A stretch of DNA of 48,160 nucleotides from Streptomyces fuscigenes (GTDB taxonomy: Bacteria; Actinomycetota; Actinomycetes; Streptomycetales; Streptomycetaceae). The stretch is from contig NZ_JAKGCV010000008.1 of NCBI RefSeq assembly GCF_021556455.1, forward strand, positions 1 to 48,160, read 5' to 3'. The position numbers were made by a program, and so were the translations under genes. Below are positions 25,325 through 34,899 of this stretch, one piece after another (positions within the stretch are counted from its first letter, which is position 1; every line of letters starts with the position of its first letter). Under the pieces are notes generated by a model. It was given only the letters and a program-made list of their open reading frames with translations, was not told the DNA's origin and did no database searches.

Positions 25325-26001
25325 CCCGAGTGCTCGTCGTCGAGGATGAGGAATCCTTCAGCGACGCCCTTTCCTACATGCTCCGCAAGGAGGGTTTCGA
25401 GGTCGCCATCGCGACCACCGGGCCCGCGGGGCTCGACGAGTTCGAGCGCAACGGCGCCGACCTCGTCCTCCTCGACCTCATGCTGCCCGGCCTGCCGGGC
25501 ACCGAGGTCTGCCGCCAGCTGCGCGGCAGGTCCAACGTTCCGGTGATCATGGTCACCGCGAAGGACAGCGAGATCGACAAGGTCGTCGGCCTGGAGATAG
25601 GGGCCGACGACTACGTGACCAAGCCGTTCTCCTCGCGCGAGCTCGTCGCCCGTATCCGCGCGGTGCTGCGCAGGCGCGGCGAGCCGGAGGAGGTCACCCC
25701 GGCCGCCTTGGAGGCGGGTCCGGTACGGATGGACGTCGACCGGCACGTGGTGACGGTCGGCGGCGGCAAGGTCGACCTGCCCCTCAAGGAGTTCGACCTG
25801 CTGGAGATGCTGCTGCGCAACGCGGGCCGGGTGCTGACCCGCATGCAGCTCATCGACCGGGTCTGGGGCGCCGACTACGTCGGCGACACCAAGACGCTCG
25901 ACGTCCACGTCAAGCGGCTGCGCGCGAAGATCGAGCCGGACCCGGGAGCGCCGCGCTACCTGGTGACGGTGCGCGGCCTGGGCTACAAGTTCGAGCCGTA
26001 G
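25321..26001 (+). CDS. phoP: Phosphate response regulator PhoP
   Basis: A 226-residue OmpR-family regulator that binds PHO boxes and controls phosphate scavenging and, indirectly, antibiotic production. The receiver domain opens VLVVEDEESFSDAL and holds the phospho-acceptor Asp52 in LVLLDLMLPGLPG. The switch Thr/Lys are in VTAKDSEID and YVTKPFSSRELVARIRAVLRR. The C-terminal winged helix contains LPLKEFDLLEMLLRNAGRVL and TLDVHVKRLRAKIEPDPGAP. The GTG at 25321 overlaps the phoR stop by four bases, coupling kinase and regulator translation. A perfect 16-bp hairpin lies about 140 bases downstream. Confidence 0.97.
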   Translation: MTRVLVVEDEESFSDALSYMLRKEGFEVAIATTGPAGLDEFERNGADLVLLDLMLPGLPGTEVCRQLRGRSNVPVIMVTAKDSEIDKVVGLEIGADDYVTKPFSSRELVARIRAVLRRRGEPEEVTPAALEAGPVRMDVDRHVVTVGGGKVDLPLKEFDLLEMLLRNAGRVLTRMQLIDRVWGADYVGDTKTLDVHVKRLRAKIEPDPGAPRYLVTVRGLGYKFEP

Positions 26002-26138
26002 ACCGCACGCCGCGGGCCGTGCGTTGCGAGACGTGCACCACGGCCCTGACGCGCGGGCCGTGGCTCGCGGGCCGCGCACCAGGGCGGCATCGCACGGCCC
26101 GCGTGAGTGCACCCGCACACGCGAGCGCACGCGAACAA

Positions 26139-26186
26139 GAGGGAGGCGCCCCGCTTCCGGCTCAGGCCGGGCGGGGCGCCTCCCTC
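26139..26186. terminator. Bidirectional hairpin between phoP and the lipoprotein gene
   Basis: A perfect 16-bp stem (26139-26154 with 26171-26186, GAGGGAGGCGCCCCGC and its complement) has a 16-nt loop. It lies between convergent genes, 27 bases past the lipoprotein stop. Confidence 0.8.
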
Positions 26187-26212
26187 TGCGTATGACGGCC
26201 CTGGGCCGGTCG

Positions 26213-26857
26213 TCAGCCGGTGATGCCGGTGCCGCCGCCCTGCGGGGAGCCCGAGGGGGAGCCGGACGTCGAGCCCGAGGGCGACCCGGAGTCGGAGGGG
26301 GTGCCCGAGCCGGAGGGGGTGCCGGACGGCGAGGCGGGGGCGCTCGGGGCCGCGGTCGGGCCGACGGAGCCGAAGTAGCTCGCCGCCGGGACGACGAGGG
26401 CGTTCACGCCGATGTCGCCGGTCGTGCTGAGCGTGAAGACGACCTTCTCGGCGTTGCCGTTCTTGGTGGTCGGCAGGCCGGTGATCACGGCGGAGGCGTT
26501 GCCCTTGCCGCCGAGCTGGAGCGAGCCCAGCGCGGGTACGGTCAGCGGCCCGGAGCCCTTGGCCGGCTTCAGCTGCACCGTGGCGCTGGTGCCCGGCAGC
26601 TTGATCGACTGGAGGGTCTGCGCGCTGTTGCCGCCGTTGAAGACCTTGCCGGTGACGGCGGCGGGGCCGTCCGCGCCGGCCTTCGGCGTGACGAGGTTGA
26701 CGTTCTGGACCTTGATGTCACCCACGGAGGTGGCAGCGCTGTCCGGCTTGACCTCGTCGGTCTGCGCGGTGTTGCCCGCGCCGCACGCGGCCAGCGTGGC
26801 GAGTGGGAACACGAGGGCAGTCGCGGCGAGGGCGCCGCGTCGAAGGCTGCTGCTCAC
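26213..26857 (-). CDS. Putative secreted lipoprotein of unknown function
   Basis: A 214-residue protein. The signal peptide (SSSLRRGALAATALVFPLATLAAC) ends in the lipobox LATLAAC, so the Cys at about residue 25 should be lipidated. The mature part (about 130 residues) is a beta-rich domain with VGDIKVQNVNLVTP, AAVTGKVFNGG and VPALGSLQLGGKGNASAVI, resembling copper-chaperone-type or DUF461-like lipoproteins of actinobacteria. I would not assign function from this. The last ~45 residues are a Gly/Ser/Pro tail of SGTPS/SGSPS units. The GTG at 26857 is the one that keeps a normal signal peptide; AAGGAG lies 11 nt upstream. Confidence 0.86.
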   Translation of the reverse strand: MSSSLRRGALAATALVFPLATLAACGAGNTAQTDEVKPDSAATSVGDIKVQNVNLVTPKAGADGPAAVTGKVFNGGNSAQTLQSIKLPGTSATVQLKPAKGSGPLTVPALGSLQLGGKGNASAVITGLPTTKNGNAEKVVFTLSTTGDIGVNALVVPAASYFGSVGPTAAPSAPASPSGTPSGSGTPSDSGSPSGSTSGSPSGSPQGGGTGITG

Positions 26858-26920
26858 GGCGGCGGCATCTCCTTGGACTCGTACGAGGAATGGTGCGTGC
26901 GGTGGTGCGGTGTCGCGTGT

Positions 26921-27005
26921 TTCGGGTCGTGCGGTGCTGCGAATCCTGCGGTGTTTCGGGTCCTGCGGTGTTTCGGGTTCTGCGGTGTTCCGGGTCGTGC
27001 GGTGT
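26921..27005. repeat. Five tandem copies of a 17-bp unit
   Basis: The unit TTCGGGTCCTGCGGTGT (26955-26971) has four neighbours with one to several changes: 26921, 26938, 26972 and 26989. It lies 65-150 bases upstream of the lipoprotein start. Confidence 0.8.
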
Positions 27006-27922
27006 CGGCGGTGGCCGATCCCGCACGCGACCTGTGGTGCGCGGCCGTCGTGCGTTCCCGTGCTCCGAGGACGAGGCCCCCGGTGGCGCGGGCTGTGCTG
27101 CGCGGTCGTGCCGCACGGAACGGGTACGGACCGCGCCGGGACGGGCCGCCCCCGCTCATGCGTAAGCACGGGCTAAAACCGTCTCAGCGGCCTCAGGTTA
27201 CCGACCCGTTGATTAGGGTCCGCACCCGACCCGCCCCGCGGGGTGAGCGGGTGCCGCGTTCCCGTCCCGGTCGCCTCCCTTCCGCCGGGCGTTCACATAA
27301 TCCGGATGATCGATTTCCCGGCGCGGCGGGATTCCCGCGCATTCGCGTCGAATAGCGGACCGCGGGACGCGTGCTGCGGCAATTGCGCGGAAGCCCTGCG
27401 GGAATGCTCCGGCGCCTTCCGGAACGTTCGTGTGCTTCCCGCCCGCGAGCCGGGATGTTCCCGGCTCGCCGGCGCGGTGATGTTCTCCGGGCGGTTTTCC
27501 GGTCTTCTCCGGGCGATCACCCGGACGCGCTTCCGGCGCGGCGGTGACGGGCCCTTCGCGGATCTTCCCGGGGGAACGGGGCGGGTCTCCCGGACATCTG
27601 CTCTCCCGTCACGCACGTCACTCCTTGCACATGCGCCACGAAGTGGCCGGATGTGATCTCCGTCAGGGTCCGTATCCACCCGGTTTCCCACTCGGATGGA
27701 TCATCGGAAACCGAACACACTGTGGAAATTTTGCCGTCACGAAACGGACAAATAGGGACGTTCGGTCAGTTTGGAGGGTCTCGCGCGGGGGGTGTCCGGC
27801 GCGTTTCCGTGCGCCCGCGCAGCGTCGGTGACCTGCGAATACCCGCCCCGGTGAGCCGGGTGCAGCACGTTCGCATGGCTGTTGTCAAGCCCCGAGATGC
27901 GGCCTGACCTGCGAAAACGCCA

Positions 27923-27951
27923 TTCAGATGAAGGCATTCTCGTGTTACCCT
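27923..27951 (+). promoter_or_regulatory. Putative carD promoter
   Basis: TTCAGA (27923-27928), a 17-bp spacer and TACCCT (27946-27951) fit a housekeeping promoter with a weak -35. Transcription would start near 27958, leaving a leader of about 20 nt with GGAAGGGG ahead of the carD ATG. Confidence 0.45.
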
Positions 27952-27979
27952 GGATAGCCACGGAAGGGGTACCTGTCAC

Positions 27980-28462
27980 ATGACGTTCAAGGTTGGCGAC
28001 ACCGTGGTCTATCCCCATCACGGGGCCGCGCTGATCGAGGCTATCGAAACTCGCCAGATCAAAGGCGTGGACAAGACCTACTTGGTGCTCAAGGTCGCCC
28101 AGGGCGACTTGACGGTGCGTGTACCGGCGGACAATGCGGAGTTCGTCGGCGTGCGCGATGTGGTCGGTCAGGATGGGCTGGACCGGGTCTTCGAGGTGCT
28201 CCGGGCACCGTACGCAGAGGAGCCGACGAACTGGTCCCGTCGCTACAAGGCAAATCTTGAGAAGCTCGCCTCCGGCGATGTCATCAAGGTCGCCGAAGTC
28301 GTGCGTGACCTGTGGCGTCGGGAGCGGGAGCGTGGACTCTCCGCGGGCGAGAAGCGCATGCTCGCCAAGGCGCGGCAGATCCTGGTGAGTGAACTCGCCC
28401 TCGCGGAAAACACCAACGAAGACAAGGCCGAGGCCCTGCTCGACGAGGTTCTCGCGTCCTGA
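27980..28462 (+). CDS. carD: CarD family RNA polymerase-binding transcription factor
   Basis: A 160-residue essential-type regulator that binds the RNA polymerase beta lobe and stabilises open complexes, notably at rRNA promoters. The N-terminal Tudor-like RNAP-interaction domain reads [25 protein letters not shown] and [16 protein letters not shown]. The C-terminal helical DNA-binding domain contains [31 protein letters not shown], with the Trp that wedges the -10 upstream edge, and [23 protein letters not shown]. Length and sequence are close to mycobacterial CarD. The gene is AT-richer than its neighbours. It precedes ispD-ispF, but a 490-base gap makes co-transcription uncertain. Confidence 0.97.
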   Translation: MTFKVGDTVVYPHHGAALIEAIETRQIKGVDKTYLVLKVAQGDLTVRVPADNAEFVGVRDVVGQDGLDRVFEVLRAPYAEEPTNWSRRYKANLEKLASGDVIKVAEVVRDLWRRERERGLSAGEKRMLAKARQILVSELALAENTNEDKAEALLDEVLAS

Positions 28463-28952
28463 ATCCCCATGCGGCGCCGTCTGCCCGGCGGTGCGCGCGT
28501 CATGCACGCGAAAGCATCCGGGTCCGACGTAGCGCCCGCAGCCTTTCCAGTGCGGCTTCACGCGTGAAGTGCGCCTGGTCACAGCAGTGACGCAGTAGCA
28601 GTAGTTGTGCCGTGGTGCCCGTTGACCGGCGGGCCGGCGAACCGTTCTCCCGTCCCGGGACCGCTCCTCGAAGCGGCCGGTGGGGCGGTGGGCGCGTCCC
28701 GCGTGGATGCGCCGACGCCGAGAGCGCCGCCGCTCGTCGTGTCGTCGGGCGCCGCGGCATGTCCGTACACCCGAATCCCGTCCGACGCCCGGTGTACATC
28801 CCCCGTTCCCCAGCCCGATCGCCTCATGGCACAAAGCTGGCGCGGCAGCCGCTGACCATGGTCACGGAAAGGGTCCGGTCAGTGCGCCGCGCCCGGCACG
28901 TATCGGCCATACCCAGGTCGGGCGCGGATACAAACCTGCCGGAGTTCACCCG
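28463..28952. other. Gene-free gap between carD and ispD
   Basis: These 490 bases hold no supportable gene. Near 28473-28515 two short GC hairpins may end the carD transcript, though neither is strong. A perfect palindrome lies at 28556-28569. The ispD ribosome site GGAG is at 28941-28944. Confidence 0.5.
28556..28569. promoter_or_regulatory. Perfect 14-bp palindrome between carD and ispD
   Basis: CTTCACGCGTGAAG is fully self-complementary. It lies about 95 bases past carD and 385 bases before ispD, in otherwise featureless DNA. It is operator-like, but no regulator is adjacent. Confidence 0.4.
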
Positions 28953-29699
28953 ATGCCAGACGAAGCCAGTCCGCACCGCACAGCGGCCGTCATCCCCGCC
29001 GCGGGCCGCGGTGTGCGACTCGGTCCCGGCGCCCCCAAGGCGCTCCGTGCGCTGGGCGGCGCACCCATGCTCATCCACGCGGTGCGGGCCATGGCCGCCT
29101 CCCGCGCCGTCGAACTGGTCGTCGTCGTGGCGCCCGCCGACGGCGCGAGCGAGGTCAAGAACCTGATCGCCGCGCACGTCCTGCCGGAACGCACCGACTA
29201 CGTCGTCGTGCCCGGCGGCGAGACCCGGCAGGAATCCGTCGCACTGGGCCTCAAGGCCCTGCCGGACGCCATCACCACGGTCCTCGTCCACGACGCGGCG
29301 CGCCCGCTCGTCCCCGTGGACACCGTCGACGCGGTGGTCGAGACGGTACGGGCCGGAGCCCCGGCCGTCGTGCCGGCCCTGCCGCTGGCCGACACGGTCA
29401 AGCAGGTCGAGCCGGGCACCGGCGGCGCGCCGGAACCGGTGGTCGCCACCCCCGACCGCGCCACCCTGCGCGCCGTCCAGACGCCCCAGGGCTTCGAGCG
29501 CGGCATCCTGCAACTCGCGCACGACACCGTGGGCGGTGTCGGCGACGGCGCCACGGACTGCGCGGGCATGGTCGAGCGGCTCGGTTCGCCGGTCGTCGTC
29601 GTGCCCGGCCACGAGGAGGCGTTCAAGGTCACGAGGCCGCTGGACCTGGTCCTGGCGGAGGCCGTGCTGGCGAGGAGGCGGGCGAAGGATGAGTTCTGA
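28953..29699 (+). CDS. ispD: 2-C-methyl-D-erythritol 4-phosphate cytidylyltransferase
   Basis: A 248-residue MEP-pathway enzyme that joins CTP and MEP to give CDP-ME. The nucleotide-binding motif [21 protein letters not shown] lies at residues 11-31, with the catalytic Arg and Lys. Other signatures are [48 protein letters not shown] and [13 protein letters not shown]. The ATG at 28953 has GGAG 8 nt upstream and gives the normal N-terminus. Its last four codons overlap the ispF start by 11 bases, so the two consecutive-pathway enzymes are translationally coupled. Both feed isoprenoid precursors for quinones, wall lipid carrier and terpenes. Confidence 0.96.
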   Translation: MPDEASPHRTAAVIPAAGRGVRLGPGAPKALRALGGAPMLIHAVRAMAASRAVELVVVVAPADGASEVKNLIAAHVLPERTDYVVVPGGETRQESVALGLKALPDAITTVLVHDAARPLVPVDTVDAVVETVRAGAPAVVPALPLADTVKQVEPGTGGAPEPVVATPDRATLRAVQTPQGFERGILQLAHDTVGGVGDGATDCAGMVERLGSPVVVVPGHEEAFKVTRPLDLVLAEAVLARRRAKDEF

Positions 29700-30216
29700 C
29701 AGCACGGGCGAGCGGGCGCCCCGCCCGGTCGCGCCGCCGGTCCTGCCGCAGGTCGGCATCGGCACGGACATCCACGCCTTCGAGGAGGGCCGCCCGCTGT
29801 GGTGCGCCGGCCTGCTCTGGGAGGGGGAGGGCTCCGGGCTCGCGGGGCACTCCGACGCGGACGTCGTCGCGCACGCCGCCTGCAACGCCCTCTTCTCCGC
29901 AGCCGGCCTCGGCGACCTCGGCGCGCACTTCGGCACCGGCCGGCCCGAGTGGTCGGGCGCGTCGGGGGTCGCGCTGCTGACGGAGGCCGCGCGCATCGTG
30001 CGCGAGGCGGGCTTCACCGTCGGCAACGTGGCGGTGCAGGTCGTCGGCCCCCGCCCGAAGATCGGCAAGCGCCGCGACGAGGCGCAGAAGGTCCTGGGCG
30101 AGGCGGTCGGCGCGCCGGTGTCGGTCTCGGCCGCCACCTCGGACGCCCTCGGGTTCACGGGCCGCGGCGAGGGCCTCGCGGCGATCGCGACCGCGCTGGT
30201 CGTGCGTACCCCCTGA
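29689..30216 (+). CDS. ispF: 2-C-methyl-D-erythritol 2,4-cyclodiphosphate synthase
   Basis: A 175-residue MEP-pathway enzyme, a homotrimer with active sites at subunit interfaces. It cyclises CDP-ME-2-phosphate to MEcPP. Zn ligands are seen in [10 protein letters not shown] (Asp and His), and His/Asp in [18 protein letters not shown]. Further motifs are [17 protein letters not shown] [18 protein letters not shown] and [21 protein letters not shown]. The ATG at 29689 lies inside the end of ispD and is preceded by AAGG. About 15 residues of Pro-rich leader precede the conserved start. A 19-bp hairpin ends the operon. Confidence 0.96.
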   Translation: MSSDSTGERAPRPVAPPVLPQVGIGTDIHAFEEGRPLWCAGLLWEGEGSGLAGHSDADVVAHAACNALFSAAGLGDLGAHFGTGRPEWSGASGVALLTEAARIVREAGFTVGNVAVQVVGPRPKIGKRRDEAQKVLGEAVGAPVSVSAATSDALGFTGRGEGLAAIATALVVRTP

Positions 30217-30242
30217 GGCCCCCTGAGGCGCCCTGAGGTGCG

Positions 30243-30284
30243 ACGGGCCGGGTCGCGGGGGTGCGCCCCCGCGACCCGGCCCGT
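30243..30284. terminator. Perfect 19-bp hairpin after ispF
   Basis: The stem 30243-30261 pairs without mismatch with 30266-30284 around a TGCG loop. It lies 27 bases past the ispF stop, behind three CCCTGAGG repeats (30211-30240), one of which contains the stop codon. There is no U-tract. Confidence 0.8.
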
Positions 30285-30435
30285 ACGGGTGACGGCCGGC
30301 CCGGCGTCCACGCCGGCCGCACGCGCGGGCGGAACCCCGCGACCGGGCCGCCGCGCCGTCGCCGCGCGGGCCCGCGCCGTGTCACGGACAGGCTTCCGTG
30401 CCGTCACCGGGCTCCGGGCACGCCCGTGCGCGCAC

Positions 30436-30441
30436 TACTCT
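30436..30441 (+). promoter_or_regulatory. -10 element of a predicted leaderless promoter (cysS)
   Basis: TACTCT, 6 nt (GAACCC), then the GTG start at 30448, with no Shine-Dalgarno. Confidence 0.6.
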
Positions 30442-30447
30442 GAACCC

Positions 30448-31848
<1,401 letters not shown>

Positions 31849-32026
31849 GGCGCCCGGGGGACCGGTCCCCGCGGCACGGGCCGCCGGCCCCGTACGCCCC
31901 CCACCGGGGGTTTCGTACGGGGTTCGGCGCGAGCCCGCCCCGTTCCGTACTCTGGTACGGGCACCAGGTCGGCGCGCAGCGCACGACAACCCACCACCAT
32001 CCACGAATCAGGTAGGCACACACACC

Positions 32027-32983
32027 ATGGCCGGGAACAGCCAGCCCAGGAACCGACGCGCGTCAGGGAAGAAGGGCGCGCAGGTCGGCAGCGGCGGCAA
32101 TCGGCGCCGCGGCCTCGAGGGCAAGGGCCCCACGCCGCCCGCGTCCGCCCGCAAGGGCCATGTGAAGAACCGCATCGCCAACGCCAAGGCCCGGCAGCAG
32201 GCGGGCCGGACCCAGCGCCCGCGCCGCGGCGGCAAGGGCTCGGCGGACATGGTCGTGGGCCGCAACCCGGTGTTCGAGGCGCTGCGGGACGGTGTGCCGG
32301 CGACGCAGCTGCTCGTGCAGCAGTACATCGACAACGACGACCGCGTGCGCGACGCCCTCAAGCTGGCGGCCGACCGCGGCGGCATCCACCTGATGGAGGC
32401 GCCCAAGGCGGAGCTCGACCGGCTCACCGGCGGGCTGAACCACCAGGGCCTGGTCCTGCAGATCCCCGCGTACGAGTACGCGCACCCCGACGACCTCGCG
32501 GCGGCGGCCTTCGACGACGGCGAGCAGCCGCTGATCGTCGCGCTGGACGGCGTGACCGACCCGCGCAACCTCGGCGCGATCGTCCGCTCGGTCTCCGCGT
32601 TCGGCGGCCACGGCGTGGTCGTCCCGGAGCGCCGCGCGGCCGGCATGACGGCGGGCGCGTGGAAGTCCTCGGCCGGCACGGCGGCCCGCACCCCGGTGGC
32701 CCGCTGCACGAACCTGACGCGCACGCTGGAGGCGTACAAGAAGGCGGGCCTCACCGTCGTCGGCCTGGCGGCGGACGGCGACATGGAGATCGCGGACGTG
32801 GCCGCACTCGACGGCCCGCTCGTGATCGTCATGGGCAGCGAGGGCAAGGGCCTCTCACGCCTGGTCGGCGAGACGTGCGACCTGCGGGTGCGCATCCCGA
32901 TGCCGGGCGGCGCGGAATCCCTCAACGCGGGCGTGGCGACGGGCATCGTCCTGTACGAGACGGCGCGGCGCCGGGCGGCCTGA
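32027..32983 (+). CDS. rlmB: 23S rRNA (guanosine-2'-O-)-methyltransferase RlmB-type (SpoU/TrmH family)
   Basis: A 318-residue SPOUT methyltransferase. About 72 basic residues (Arg/Lys/Gly/Gln-rich) form an N-terminal extension typical of actinobacterial members. A substrate-binding L30e-like domain begins [15 protein letters not shown]. The SpoU catalytic part has motif 1 [15 protein letters not shown] (Asn, Arg), motif 2 [14 protein letters not shown] (Glu) and motif 3 [18 protein letters not shown] (the SAM-binding knot). The target is probably 23S rRNA G2251, by family. The ATG at 32027 has AGGTAGG 10 nt upstream. Its promoter may be the TACTCT within a CCGTAC/GTACGG palindrome at 31945-31960. 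Confidence 0.93.
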   Translation: MAGNSQPRNRRASGKKGAQVGSGGNRRRGLEGKGPTPPASARKGHVKNRIANAKARQQAGRTQRPRRGGKGSADMVVGRNPVFEALRDGVPATQLLVQQYIDNDDRVRDALKLAADRGGIHLMEAPKAELDRLTGGLNHQGLVLQIPAYEYAHPDDLAAAAFDDGEQPLIVALDGVTDPRNLGAIVRSVSAFGGHGVVVPERRAAGMTAGAWKSSAGTAARTPVARCTNLTRTLEAYKKAGLTVVGLAADGDMEIADVAALDGPLVIVMGSEGKGLSRLVGETCDLRVRIPMPGGAESLNAGVATGIVLYETARRRAA

Positions 32984-33031
32984 GCACGTCGGCGCGATCG
33001 CGCGTCCCCGGCCGGAGCCGGCGCGCGCGCA

Positions 33032-33142
33032 TCACGCCACCCGGGCGTCCGCCGGCCGGGCGCCGGCGGAACGCGCGTACCCCGACAGCGTGAACCAGAC
33101 CGCCTTGCGGTCGATGCCCGCGCCGTGGTGCCCGGCGTTCTA
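33032..33142 (-). pseudogene. Detached C-terminal end of the RsbW-like gene after the amber codon
   Basis: After the TAG (33142-33140) the same frame runs 35 codons to TGA at 33034-33032. It includes GIDRKAVWFTLSGYARS. Homologues of this ATPase end with WGVT, a short loop, then a strand of the form K-x-V-W-F-x-L, so this is the missing end of the protein. A single G-to-A change from TGG would explain the TAG. The full frame would be 172 codons, the normal length. Confidence 0.75.
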
Positions 33143-33550
33143 GAGCGTGACGCCCCACGCGTGCACCAGGTGCTGGAGCAGCAACAGGCCCCGTCCGTCG
33201 CACTGTTCCAGGGCCTTCTCGCCGGCTCTCGGGGCCGGGAGCATCAGCGGCCGGTCGTCCGTGACGAATACGGTGGACCGGCCGCGCCCCACGACCGCGT
33301 CGACGTGGATCACCGCTGTCCGGGTGTGGCGGTGGGCGTTGGCGACCAACTCCGTGACGCACAGGCGCCCGTCGTCCGCCAGGTCGGCGTGGTCGCTGTC
33401 GCGCAGCAGCCCGGCGACGAAGTCGCGGGCGAGACGGGCGGCGCCGGGCGTGCTGGGCACGGCGAGCCGGTAGAGGTCTCCTCCGTGTGCCGGGGGCGGG
33501 CCCTGGCCGACGGCGAGTTGGGGTGCGAAGCCGGCTGTCGTGGAACTCAT
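33140..33550 (-). CDS. RsbW-like ATP-binding protein, cut short by an in-frame amber codon
   Basis: A 136-residue HATPase_c_2 protein of the kind encoded beside WhiJ-type regulators in Streptomyces. The N box is VTELVANAHRHTRTAVI, the G1 box VFVTDDRPLM and the G2 box GRGLLLLQHLVHAWGV, so the nucleotide fold is essentially complete. A TAG at codon 137 stops translation right after WGVTL. The same frame continues downstream with the family's usual C-terminal strand (see next entry). The ATG at 33550 follows AAGGAG by 5 nt. It is divergent from the XRE gene. Whether it is functional, a recent nonsense mutant or a sequencing error cannot be told here. Confidence 0.83.
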   Translation of the reverse strand: MSSTTAGFAPQLAVGQGPPPAHGGDLYRLAVPSTPGAARLARDFVAGLLRDSDHADLADDGRLCVTELVANAHRHTRTAVIHVDAVVGRGRSTVFVTDDRPLMLPAPRAGEKALEQCDGRGLLLLQHLVHAWGVTL

Positions 33551-33789
33551 GGCGTCTCCTTCTCCTCAGGTTGCGGTCGTGTTCTCGTCGCTGCGTGGCA
33601 TCGGCCGTGCTGACAAATCCGCTGGAGGGCGTGCGAACGGCTGCACTTCGTAGTCGACTGGTGACTCCTTGCTGTGAGACGACGATAGCGGGTGCGTATC
33701 AAGTTTGGTACCCGATCGGTCAACTGGTTGGATTTGTCGACCCTTGGGTGCGCCAGCCCCGACACTGGGAGCCGAGAGAAGGAGAGAGG

Positions 33790-34641
33790 ATGCCGCCACG
33801 CAAGGCACCCACGGTCCGTCAGCGGCGGCTGGGAGCGGAGTTGCGAAGGCTCAGGGAGCGGGCCGGTCTCGGTCTCACGGACGCCGCGCCGCTCCTGGGG
33901 ACGGACCGCACCACCATCAGCAACACGGAGTCCGGCCGGTTCGGAGTGAGCGCGGAGCGGGTGAGGGCGTGGGCCGCCCATTACGGCGCTTCGGACCATC
34001 CGTACGTGGAAGCTCTCGCCGCGATGGCGGGGGAGCGGTCGAACGGTTGGTGGGAGGACTACCGCGGGGAATTGCCCGCGGCCGCTCTCGACCTCGCGGA
34101 ACTCGAACATCACGCGGTTGCGATCAGGGCTGTGCAGATCATGCATCTCCCCGGACTGCTTCAGACCGAGGACTACGTGAGAGCCGTCTTCGCCCAGGCG
34201 GTTCCCCCGCCGGAGGCGTCGTTGGCCCGGCGGCAGCTGTCCTACCGGTTGCGGCGCAGAGACGTACTCGGGCGCCCGCAGCCGCCGATGTGCACGTTCA
34301 TGATCCATGAGGCTGCTCTGCGCATGGTGTACGGGGAGCGTGCCACCTCGCTCGCCCAGCTCTCGTACCTCCTCGATGAGTCCGAGCGAGACAACGTGCA
34401 CGTGCGGATCATCCCGTTCGCCGCGGGTGGCTTTCCGAACGCCGGAAGCTCGACGCACTACCTGTCCGGCCCGGTGACACAACTGGACACTGTGCAGATG
34501 GAGACGGCCACGGGGTCGGCCTTCGTGGACGCGGAGACGCCGCTCGGCAACTATCGAGCTGTCCTGGATCGCACCCAGGAGCGCTCGCTGGGGCTGCGAG
34601 AATCCAGGGACTTCGTCAGGAAAATCGCACAGGACATCTAG
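33790..34641 (+). CDS. XRE-type HTH regulator with DUF5753 (WhiJ/Scr1-like)
   Basis: A 283-residue DNA-binding protein. The N-terminal HTH (about residues 12-60) reads LGAELRRLRERAGLGLTDAA and TDRTTISNTESGRFGVS. The C-terminal DUF5753 domain (about 95-275) contains MHLPGLLQTEDYVRAV, ARRQLSYRLRRRDVL and VRIIPFAAGGFPNAGSST. Streptomyces genomes carry many such genes, each next to a DUF397 gene and often an RsbW-like ATPase; WhiJ and AbaA-type loci affect development and antibiotics. The ATG at 33790 has GGAG 5 nt upstream. The 239-base divergent spacer is AT-richer than average and contains paired GTCGAC sites. The DUF397 gene follows 3 bases after its stop. Confidence 0.94.
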   Translation: MPPRKAPTVRQRRLGAELRRLRERAGLGLTDAAPLLGTDRTTISNTESGRFGVSAERVRAWAAHYGASDHPYVEALAAMAGERSNGWWEDYRGELPAAALDLAELEHHAVAIRAVQIMHLPGLLQTEDYVRAVFAQAVPPPEASLARRQLSYRLRRRDVLGRPQPPMCTFMIHEAALRMVYGERATSLAQLSYLLDESERDNVHVRIIPFAAGGFPNAGSSTHYLSGPVTQLDTVQMETATGSAFVDAETPLGNYRAVLDRTQERSLGLRESRDFVRKIAQDI

Positions 34642-34644
34642 GGC

Positions 34645-34848
34645 GTGAGAAGCATGGAGATCCAGTGGCGCAAGTCGTCGAAGTCCTCCGACGCAGCGAG
34701 CAGCAACTGTCTCGAACTCGCCGAACTCGACGGCGAGATACTCCTGCGGGAGAGCGACGACCCGGGTGTCGTCGTGCGGACGTCCCGGGCGAAGCTGCGG
34801 GCGTTCCTCGCGGGCGTCAAGGAAGGCGAGTTCGACGACCTGGTGTGA
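34645..34848 (+). CDS. DUF397 protein, partner of the XRE regulator
   Basis: A small acidic protein of 67 residues from GTG 34645 or 64 from ATG 34654 (MEIQWRKSSKSSDAASSNCLE). The family hallmarks are the W-x-K-S-S-x-S start, the conserved Cys in SNCLELAEL and the ending SRAKLRAFLAGVKEGEFDDL. DUF397 proteins bind and inhibit the adjacent DUF5753 regulator in the systems studied, in an antitoxin-like manner. The three-base spacing from the regulator stop indicates one transcript. Both starts lack a good ribosome site, so translational coupling is likely. Confidence 0.92.
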   Translation: MRSMEIQWRKSSKSSDAASSNCLELAELDGEILLRESDDPGVVVRTSRAKLRAFLAGVKEGEFDDLV

Positions 34849-34899
34849 GGGCGGCGGGCGGCCGGGGCCCGGACGGCCGGGGGACGCCGCCCCGATCCG

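Larger units (their letters stand above)
26858..27979. other. 1.1-kb gene-free region upstream of carD
   Basis: No reading frame here has family similarity or codon bias I can support. It contains a 17-bp tandem repeat (26921-27005), the presumed promoter region of the lipoprotein gene, and from about 27170 to 27960 DNA noticeably richer in A+T than its surroundings (for example TGTGGAAATTTTGCCGTCAC at 27720). It ends in the carD promoter. The size and composition suggest a long regulated leader, a small RNA or a remnant of lost DNA. I cannot decide between these. Confidence 0.5.

Noticed and set aside
26718..27176. Reading frames over the 17-bp repeat upstream of the lipoprotein
   Set aside because: They consist of repetitive Arg/Pro/Thr or Cys/Gly translations of the repeat, with no ribosome site or family similarity.
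33140..33142. The TAG codon as a pyrrolysine or other recoded position
   Set aside because: No pyrrolysine genes or recoding element are visible, and the position is an ordinary loop in the family. Mutation or error is simpler.
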